From Nitrosopumilales archaeon (GTDB lineage: Archaea > Thermoproteota > Nitrososphaeria > Nitrososphaerales > Nitrososphaeraceae): a DNA stretch of 11,058 nucleotides. Below are positions 6,509-11,058 of the stretch, one piece after another. How positions within the stretch are numbered: the stretch's first letter is position 1; every line of letters begins with the position of its first letter. Position numbers and translations under genes: made by a program. The stretch spans positions 1 through 11,058 of the forward strand of contig WJXE01000089.1 in NCBI GenBank assembly GCA_009665115.1. The letters run 5' to 3'. The notes under the pieces are model-generated. The model saw only the letters and a list, made by a program, of their open reading frames with translations, did not search any database and had not been told where the DNA came from.

Positions 6509-7384
6509 ATGCTCATTGGTCTTATAGGCAAAGCCAATGTTGGCAAGTCTACATTCTTCAATGCGGCGACCGAACTCGAAGTGCAAACAGCTAATTACCC
6601 TTTTACTACTATCAACTCCAATGTGGGGATGACTCATACAAGAGTAAAATGTGTATGCAAGGAGTTTCAAGTTCAGGACAATCCAATCCATTCTGTATGT
6701 ATAGAAGGTACTCGATTTATACCCATAAGATTGATTGATGTTCCTGGCCTTGTAGAGGGCGCACATCAAGGCAAGGGTCTTGGCAACAGGTTTCTCGACG
6801 ACGCACGTCAAGCAGACGCGTTAATTCATGTGATTGACGCTTCAGCGTCGACAGACAAAGAAGGAAAGCCCGTATTGGCAGGGACAGCAGATCCATTATC
6901 TGATATTAAATTCGTAGAAGAGGAGTTTGATTATTGGCTTCTATCTATTGTGGGAAGAGAATGGACAAAGGTACTCAGAGAGGCAGAGAATCAAGTACAA
7001 AAATTGGAGCAACTTCTTGCAAAAAGATTGTCAGGACTAGCCATTAAAGAAAGATCTGTTTTTGATGTTCTAAATGAAACAGGACTTTACCACAAGAAAC
7101 CAGTGAATTGGACTCAACAAGATCTTCTAGAGTTCTGCCAGAAGATCAGGTTAAGAAGCAAGCCGGTCATAATAGCTGCAAACAAGGCTGACTTGCAATC
7201 TGCTAATGGAGTCATTGCAGCGATCAAAAACAATAGACCTGAGGTTATTGCTTGTTCTGCTGAAGCCGAATCATTACTAAGGAGAGCTGCAAAACGTGAC
7301 CTCTTGAATTACCTTCCTGGGGATAATTCATTTGAAATAAAATCAGGCAAATCCTTAAGTGAGGCCCAGAACAAGAGGCCATAA
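6509..7384 (+). CDS. ychF: Archaeal YchF-type GTPase, GTPase part only
   Basis: The product is a P-loop GTPase of the Obg/YchF group, linked in relatives to ribosomes or translation. Motifs: G1 GKANVGKS (7-14), the switch region YPFTTINSNVG (30-40), G3 DVPG (77-80) followed by VEGAHQGKGLG, G4 NKAD (225-228) and G5 SAEAE (250-254). NKAD is the GTP-specific form found in the archaeal branch. Residues 100-215 carry the usual helical insertion. The protein ends abruptly at 291 aa with LSEAQNKRP, whereas full-length relatives have about 390-400 aa and a C-terminal TGS domain. That domain follows immediately in another frame (see 7363-7656). The P-loop begins only four residues in, so ATG at 6509 must be the start. 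The enzyme core looks intact; whether it works without TGS is unknown. Confidence 0.85.
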   Translation: MLIGLIGKANVGKSTFFNAATELEVQTANYPFTTINSNVGMTHTRVKCVCKEFQVQDNPIHSVCIEGTRFIPIRLIDVPGLVEGAHQGKGLGNRFLDDARQADALIHVIDASASTDKEGKPVLAGTADPLSDIKFVEEEFDYWLLSIVGREWTKVLREAENQVQKLEQLLAKRLSGLAIKERSVFDVLNETGLYHKKPVNWTQQDLLEFCQKIRLRSKPVIIAANKADLQSANGVIAAIKNNRPEVIACSAEAESLLRRAAKRDLLNYLPGDNSFEIKSGKSLSEAQNKRP

Positions 7385-7656
7385 ATCAAGTCTGCTTTAG
7401 GCTATTGAAATTCATTGTCGTTTATCCTGTAGAAGATGAAGTAAGGCTAACAGATAAGAAAGGAAATGTGCTCCCAGATGCACGCCTCGTTCCGCAAGAT
7501 TCTACTGCAAAGGATTTGGCCCGCCTCATTCACGAAGATTTAGCAAAGGGTTTTCTATACGCGATAGATGTTAGGACCAAGCACCGACTTGGAGCTGAGC
7601 ACAAACTAAAAAACAACGATATCATCAAGATAGTTTCTGCATCAAGCAGGGGATAG
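7363..7656 (+). pseudogene. TGS domain separated from the YchF-type GTPase
   Basis: In the frame one base behind the GTPase gene, the DNA reads QEAINQVCFRLLKFIVVYP and then a full TGS domain (LTDKKGNVLPDARLVPQDST, KGFLYAIDVRTKHRLGAEHK, DIIKIVSASS). This is the normal C-terminal part of archaeal YchF. The frame opens only at 7363. If translated alone it would begin at TTG 7405, giving 83 aa. Compared with family members, about 13-16 residues between LSEAQNK and QEAINQ are missing, so a deletion with frameshift is more likely than a single-base error. The hexamer GAGGCC occurs on both sides (7361-7366 and 7375-7380). There is no obvious slippery sequence. The stop is 13 nt before kae1, so this is probably one transcript. 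The domain identity is secure; independent expression is uncertain. Confidence 0.75.
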
Positions 7657-7669
7657 AATTAGTAAGAAT

Positions 7670-8692
7670 ATGCTCTGCCTTGGAATTGAAAGCACAGCCC
7701 ATACTTTTGGCTGTTCGATTATAGAATCCTCTGGTTCTGATAGTATGCTGAGAGGCCGAATAGTTTCAGACTCGCGTGATGTTTACAAACCCCCACAGGG
7801 CTCAGGGATTCACCCCAGAGATGCATCGAGACATCATTGTCAAATTTCGGACAAGGTTTTCAGAAATTCGTTAACAGCCGCCAAGCTCTCAATCAAAGAC
7901 ATAGATGTCATTTCGTATTCAGCTGGTCCTGGTCTTGGGCCTTGCCTGAGGGTTGGAGCGGTAATTGCGAGGACCCTTGCTGCCTTTCATGACAAGCCTC
8001 TTGTTCCAGTGAATCATGCGGTTGGCCACGTAGAGCTTGGTGCGATGCTTACTGGCGCTGGCGATCCACTGGTTTTGTTGGTTTCCGGTGGACATACCAT
8101 GATATTGGCTTTTTCGGAACATAGATGGAGAATCTTTGGCGAGACGCTTGATATCACAATTGGGCAGCTGTTGGACCAGTTTGGAAGACACATAGGGTTC
8201 TCGTCCCCCTGCGGTGATAGGATTGAACAGCTGGCTTCCCAATCGTCAGGTGACTATCAGTCCTTACCGTATGTGGTAAAAGGAAATGATGTCTCATTTT
8301 CTGGTTTGCTTACCGCAGCTATTCGTGCTGTGTCAGATCAAGGCAACGAGCTCGCCTGCGGAGATGTCTCTTACTCTTTGCAAGAGACGGCCTTTTCCAT
8401 GATTACTGAAGCAGTTGAGCGAGCGCTTTCGTTTACATCAAAAAGACAATTTTTGGTTGTAGGAGGAGTAGCAGCGAATAAAAGATTAGCGGGAATGCTC
8501 AAAACTGCATGTAAAAGGCAATCCAGCAAATTCTATCTCTGCCCGGCCGAATTTGCTGGAGATAACGGAGCACAGATCGCCTGGGTTGGAATGCTCCAAT
8601 ATATGGCTACGAGAAAAAATATCGAAATTGAAGAGGCATTGGTTTATCAATCATGGCGCATCGACGAGGTAGAGGTCGCTTGGAATCGATGA
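7670..8692 (+). CDS. kae1: Kae1/TsaD, KEOPS tRNA threonylcarbamoyltransferase
   Basis: Kae1 is the catalytic subunit of KEOPS and transfers threonylcarbamoyl from TC-AMP to A37 of ANN-decoding tRNAs in the cytoplasm. The 340 aa are full length. Visible motifs: GIESTAHTFG (5-14), YKPPQGSGIHPRDA (39-52), SAGPGLGPCLRVG (84-96), the metal-binding His pair in NHAVGH (H116, H120), VSGGHT (138-143), ETLDITIG (158-165), SFSGLL (209-214), VVGGVAANKRL (263-273) and GDNGAQIAW (297-305), with the third metal ligand D298. Two nucleotide-site motifs differ: the Asn of GNxLDQF is Gln166, and HPGGP is SPCGD (179-183). The PGGP change is unusual because the motif is close to invariant. It follows the TGS segment by 13 nt and lies upstream of bud32, separated from it by an inverted gene. 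The start ATG puts the first beta strand (LCLGIEST) in the normal place. Confidence 0.93.
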   Translation: MLCLGIESTAHTFGCSIIESSGSDSMLRGRIVSDSRDVYKPPQGSGIHPRDASRHHCQISDKVFRNSLTAAKLSIKDIDVISYSAGPGLGPCLRVGAVIARTLAAFHDKPLVPVNHAVGHVELGAMLTGAGDPLVLLVSGGHTMILAFSEHRWRIFGETLDITIGQLLDQFGRHIGFSSPCGDRIEQLASQSSGDYQSLPYVVKGNDVSFSGLLTAAIRAVSDQGNELACGDVSYSLQETAFSMITEAVERALSFTSKRQFLVVGGVAANKRLAGMLKTACKRQSSKFYLCPAEFAGDNGAQIAWVGMLQYMATRKNIEIEEALVYQSWRIDEVEVAWNR

Positions 8693-9025
8693 TCAGATGG
8701 AACTCTTATGATCTTTTATCTGTTCCTCGATAGCCTTCGCCCACTTGCGATTGCTATAGACGCCAAACTTGTATACAACACCATTCGTAACAAGAACAAG
8801 CTTGGTTGCAATGAATCCTTCAGTTTTTACTGACGTTATATTGTCGAGAGGAATATCCAGCGCGGCTTCTTCAGTTTTTTTTGATAGAGTCAACAAGGTT
8901 CCCTTTGTCGTCTCAAATATGATCCGTTGGTTAGTTAGCATGAGTATCCCGTTCTTCAAATTATCTTCTGCACAGTCCTCATCAAGAATTCTCTTCTCGC
9001 CAGGTCTAGGCTCAACAGGACTCAT
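8693..9025 (-). CDS. Small GRAM/PH-like domain protein
   Basis: This 110-aa protein has the pattern of a GRAM or bacterial-PH-like domain: GILMLTNQRIIFETTKGT (26-43), then LDIPLDNITSVKTEG, then a paired strand TKLVLVTNGVVYKFGVYSN and a closing helix with a Trp (RKWAKAIEEQI). Such domains bind lipids or protein partners, and many prokaryotic ones have no known function. There is no signal peptide or membrane span. The gene sits on the opposite strand between kae1 and bud32, its stop abutting the kae1 stop with no gap, so it interrupts an otherwise same-strand gene group. The start is ATG at 9025; an AT-rich GTAATATA on the minus strand (9049-9056) lies about 27 nt upstream, fitting a leaderless transcript. 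Domain class is likely; role unknown. Confidence 0.75.
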   Translation of the reverse strand: MSPVEPRPGEKRILDEDCAEDNLKNGILMLTNQRIIFETTKGTLLTLSKKTEEAALDIPLDNITSVKTEGFIATKLVLVTNGVVYKFGVYSNRKWAKAIEEQIKDHKSSI

Positions 9026-9048
9026 GTTTTTATGTTCTATGCCCTCGC

Positions 9049-9056
9049 TATATTAC
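9049..9056. promoter_or_regulatory. TATA-like element possibly shared by divergent genes
   Basis: TATATTAC reads as a TATA-like sequence on both strands. On the minus strand it is about 27 nt before the ATG of the GRAM-like gene. On the plus strand it would start transcription near 9078-9082, inside or just after the A8 tract and right at the beginning of the conserved Bud32 sequence. One or both uses may be real. Confidence 0.35.
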
Positions 9057-9058
9057 TA

Positions 9059-9714
9059 TTGCAGCATCTAGAAAAAAAACTTTAATCAAAAAGGGTGCAG
9101 AGGCTAACATTTACATCACGAATTGGTATGAAAAAAAAGCAATAACGAAAGTTAGAGCGGTAAAGCCGTACCGCCATAAATCCCTTGATACAGAAATCCG
9201 TAGTCGCCGAACCTTTCGCGAAGCCCATATGCTCTCAGTCGCAAAGACCGCTGGAGTCTTCTCTCCATTTGTATATTTCGTAGACCCGGCGGCATGCGAA
9301 ATAGTAATGGAGTTCATATCAGGAAAAAATGCTAAAGACATAATGAATGCTGGCCTCTCAAGACAGATGGGAAAATACGCAGGATTTCTTCATTCGAAGA
9401 ACATTGTGCATGGAGATCTCACCACCTCCAATTTCATCGTCGGGAACAGATTAGTTCTCGTCGATTTTGGATTATCCTTTTACTCAGAGCGTCTTGAAGA
9501 CAAAGCCGTAGATGTAAGGTTGATAAAGGAAATTTATAGCAGTGCGCACTTTGCCTTGTTTGAATCTCTTTTCGAAAACTTCTTGAGTGGTTATTCGGAT
9601 ATAATGGGTGAAAGGGGAACGAGAAAGGTCTTGGAAAAGGTTTCGGATATTGAAGGACGTGGCAGATATGCGCCTCACGTAGACGAGCCGAAGAAATTTG
9701 AACACATGCTCTAA
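9059..9714 (+). CDS. bud32: Bud32, KEOPS atypical protein kinase/ATPase, start frame broken
   Basis: Bud32 is the small RIO-like kinase/ATPase of KEOPS and acts with Kae1 in t6A synthesis. The conserved sequence starts at 9082 with LIKKGAEANIYIT, the nucleotide loop. It continues through KVRAVKPYRHKSLD and RTFREAHML, the catalytic IVHGDLTTSNF, the DFG-equivalent LVDFGLSF, LEDKAVD and the C-terminal GRGRY. So the kinase is complete, followed by about 14 extra residues. However, the frame has no ATG, GTG or TTG between the preceding stop and ATG 9229, and a start at 9229 would remove the nucleotide loop and Lys. One additional A in the A8 tract at 9072-9079 would join it to TTG 9059 (or ATG 9032). 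The start given here assumes such a shift. Either the tract is a sequencing error, slippage is used, or the gene is damaged. Confidence 0.8.
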
Positions 9715-9765
9715 GCATATTTTGTATCAGGATTTAATTAGTCTGTCTAGATTCGGGAATTCCAA

Positions 9766-9987
9766 TCAGAAATAGTGCCTCCGATTCTCATTTATGGCTT
9801 CTTGCGACTTTGCAATCTCTTTCTCCTCATCAGAAGAGGCGTGTAATTTTCCCAGAGATTCCTTCTCGAGATGCTGCCTCCTATCTTCGTCAGTGGTAAA
9901 AATAGCCCCGCACACGAAACATTGAAAATCCGATGCGATAATTGGCATGCTTGTTTTAACGTTACTACGATTATCTTCGGTTGACAA
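9766..9987 (-). CDS. Small C2H2-type zinc-finger protein
   Basis: This 73-aa protein has one zinc-finger-like unit: FQCFVCGAIFTTDEDRRQHL (21-40), giving C-x2-C-x12-H, the first three ligands of a C2H2 finger. Short single-finger proteins of this kind are common in Nitrososphaerota and are presumed DNA- or protein-binding. The last ligand is unusual: five residues after the first His there is Leu where His is expected, and the next His comes four residues later in GKLH. The rest is charged and helical, ending in ENRRHYF. The start is TTG at 9987, with a TATA-like element about 27 nt upstream on the minus strand; ATG at 9948 is an alternative that keeps the finger. The gene converges on bud32, with 51 bp between stops. 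Confidence 0.7.
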   Translation of the reverse strand: MSTEDNRSNVKTSMPIIASDFQCFVCGAIFTTDEDRRQHLEKESLGKLHASSDEEKEIAKSQEAINENRRHYF

Positions 9988-10008
9988 TATATCGGGTACG
10001 GCTCATTG

Positions 10009-10018
10009 GATATAAAAT
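10009..10018 (-). promoter_or_regulatory. Putative TATA box of the zinc-finger gene
   Basis: On the minus strand ATTTTATATC is centred about 27 nt before the TTG at 9987, consistent with a leaderless transcript and supporting that start over the downstream ATG. Confidence 0.45.
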
Positions 10019-10107
10019 TTTATCACTTGTCCGCGCTGCATTTCATTCTTTTAATCGCCACCCTCTGATTTCTTTCATGTATACGCCTTGAAATTGTCAC
10101 TTTGAAC

Positions 10108-10115
10108 TTTTTATT
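10108..10115 (+). promoter_or_regulatory. Putative TATA box of the pyrophosphatase gene
   Basis: TTTTTATT is centred about 27 nt before the ATG at 10139. No ribosome-binding site lies between them, so a leaderless mRNA is likely. Confidence 0.45.
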
Positions 10116-10138
10116 TCGGTCTTCATATTTGTAAAATA

Positions 10139-10759
10139 ATGTGTTCGCTGTATTTCTTGAGCACCAATACTAATAAGTATATTGAAATCCATCCGATCCT
10201 GCATAAGTACAAAATAGCTATTAAATTTTTGAATTTGAAGTTAAGGGAAATTCAAGGAGAGTCCCTTAGCCAAATTGCTGCAGAAAAATCCAAAGATGCC
10301 TTTAAATTAATATCCAAACCGGTTATTGTTGAGGACGACGGGCTTGTAATCCATGGATTAAATGGGTTCCCAGGCTCATATTCGTCTTTTGTCTTTAAAA
10401 CTATCGGGAGTAGTGGAATTTTAAAACTGCTGTCCCATTCAAAAGATAGATCGGCCTCTTTTGTCTCAGTTTTTGTGTATAATGACGGCAATACGCTCCG
10501 ACGTTTTCTTGGTAAAACCGAGGGAAAGATCTCTTCAAAGGTTGCCGGTCCTGGCTGGGGTTACGATCCGATTTTCATCCCATCTGGATCTGAATTGAGT
10601 TTTGGACAGTTAAAGGACAAAAAAATTAGACTTTCTCACCGCACAAAAGCAGTTACTGCCTTTGCAAAATGGTACAGTCGTAGCCAACTTGGAGTCAGAA
10701 TGCCTCAGCGTGGCCGGCATAACGAAAATTCGAAGTGGCAAGATGCGGTACGTCTATAG
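10139..10759 (+). CDS. XTP/dITP pyrophosphatase (HAM1/RdgB family)
   Basis: HAM1/RdgB enzymes hydrolyse non-canonical purine nucleoside triphosphates (ITP, dITP, XTP) to monophosphates, cleaning the nucleotide pool. Motifs: STNTNKYIEI near the N-terminus (the T/S-x-N-x-x-K nucleotide site), VEDDGLVIHGLNGFPGSYSS (acidic catalytic residues plus NGFPG), FKTIGSSGILKLL, GPGWGYDPIFIPSG and the closing SHRTKAVTAFAKWY. All the usual catalytic and binding blocks are present. The domain normally ends near FAKWY; this 206-aa protein runs about 27 residues further (SRSQLG ... DAVRL), with a basic, low-complexity look. That may be a read-through tail after loss of the native stop. The gene lies downstream of bud32, an arrangement known from other archaea, although an inverted zinc-finger gene sits between. 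Confidence 0.9.
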   Translation: MCSLYFLSTNTNKYIEIHPILHKYKIAIKFLNLKLREIQGESLSQIAAEKSKDAFKLISKPVIVEDDGLVIHGLNGFPGSYSSFVFKTIGSSGILKLLSHSKDRSASFVSVFVYNDGNTLRRFLGKTEGKISSKVAGPGWGYDPIFIPSGSELSFGQLKDKKIRLSHRTKAVTAFAKWYSRSQLGVRMPQRGRHNENSKWQDAVRL

Positions 10760-10843
10760 CAGTATCGACGCGAGTGGTCTCTCGTTCGCACTGGTACGTG
10801 TCTATCTCCTACTAATCAACTCTAGTTGCCGACGTTGTTATTT

Positions 10844-11058
10844 CTAGTTCTGTGATCCGTGCGACCCGCGGTCATATTTACGATGCATATGCTTAACAAG
10901 AATGGTTACCCTGCCGCTATCATTTACACCATGGCTGTCGGTGACAGGCAGTTGGAATGCAAGTGTAGTATCAAAAGCAACATTAAGAGCAGTAAACCCA
11001 TGCTGGCTTACTGGCTCCGACAAAAGTACTTGCAAGGCTGCCACTGATTTGCGTCCGG
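10844..11058 (-). pseudogene. C-terminal end of a PKD-like surface protein (partial at right edge)
   Basis: The minus-strand frame is open through the right edge and ends at a TAG at 10844-10846. It reads LLSEPVSQHGFTALNVAFD, then TTLAFQLPVTDSHGVNDSGR, then VTILVKH. This matches the last strands of PKD-like repeats in archaeal surface proteins, whose consensus is roughly FTAPxVxxxTTLxFxLTVTDxxGxxxSDTVTVTV. After the domain come about 16 basic, His-rich residues and the stop, with no membrane anchor. Mismatches to the pattern (ALN for AP, LPVTD for LTVTD, SGRVTILV for SDTVTVTV) suggest divergence or decay. It may be the end of a real gene or a fragment; the window cannot tell. Relation to a PKD-like repeat is likely. 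Confidence 0.5.

Noticed and set aside
6422..6811. 129-codon minus-strand frame
   Set aside because: Antisense to the GTPase P-loop region, with no motif of its own.
7363..7404. Programmed ribosomal frameshift joining GTPase and TGS
   Set aside because: There is no slippery heptamer or clear downstream structure, and family residues are missing at the junction, so a deletion explains it better.
7919..8242. 107-codon minus-strand frame
   Set aside because: Antisense to kae1, which is clearly coding.
1..11058. CRISPR array, insertion sequence or prophage
   Set aside because: I saw no regularly spaced repeats, transposase or integrase, and no terminal inverted repeats with target duplication around a coding unit.

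Overview
The window looks like a chromosomal segment from an archaeon of the Nitrososphaerota (Thaumarchaeota). The protein set points there: archaeal-type Kae1 and Bud32 with an XTP/dITP pyrophosphatase close by, an archaeal YchF-type GTPase with a TGS domain, a short single-zinc-finger C2H2 protein, a receiver-domain remnant and a PKD-like surface-protein fragment. The tRNA-Cys has a short anticodon-loop intron with a bulge-helix-bulge fold and no encoded CCA, which is archaeal. Many genes have an AT-rich TATA-like element about 25-30 nt before the start codon and no Shine-Dalgarno sequence, which fits leaderless or near-leaderless archaeal transcripts. The taxon is inferred from protein features, not from a marker gene.

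Layout. 1-266 (-): remnant of a response-regulator receiver domain, running off the left edge. 267-883: gene-poor, with two palindromes. 884-971 (+): tRNA-Cys(GCA) with a 16-nt intron. 1081-1248 (+): possible small membrane protein. 1397-2785 (+): class II fumarase/aspartase-family lyase. 2854-3150 (-): degraded gene with internal stops. 3194-3691 (+): helical or coiled-coil protein. 3729-4475 (-): VIT1/CCC1-type membrane transporter. 4664-6391 (-): two-gene unit, a PurF-like protein that has lost its catalytic residues and a 112-aa unknown protein. 6509-7656 (+): YchF-type GTPase and its TGS domain, now in two reading frames. 7670-8692 (+): Kae1. 8693-9025 (-): small GRAM/PH-like protein. About 9059-9714 (+): Bud32, with no normal start codon in frame. 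9766-9987 (-): C2H2 zinc-finger protein. 10139-10759 (+): XTP/dITP pyrophosphatase. 10844-11058 (-): end of a PKD-like surface protein, running off the right edge.

How the genes relate. Kae1 and Bud32 are the catalytic core of KEOPS, which makes the universal t6A37 modification of ANN-decoding tRNAs. They share the strand with the GTPase before them and the pyrophosphatase after them. The PurF-like protein and its 112-aa neighbour are 6 nt apart and probably co-transcribed.

The most notable property is accumulated damage. The receiver gene and the gene at 2854-3150 are broken. The GTPase is split from its TGS domain by an apparent deletion plus frameshift. Bud32 has lost its start-codon frame at an A8 tract. 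Kae1 has a changed PGGP motif. The PurF-like protein lacks its nucleophilic Cys, its Asn-Gly pair and the acidic residues of its PRPP loop. Either the lineage is under relaxed selection, or these are second copies of core genes, or some lesions are assembly errors. Checking raw reads and searching the rest of the genome for intact copies would separate these.
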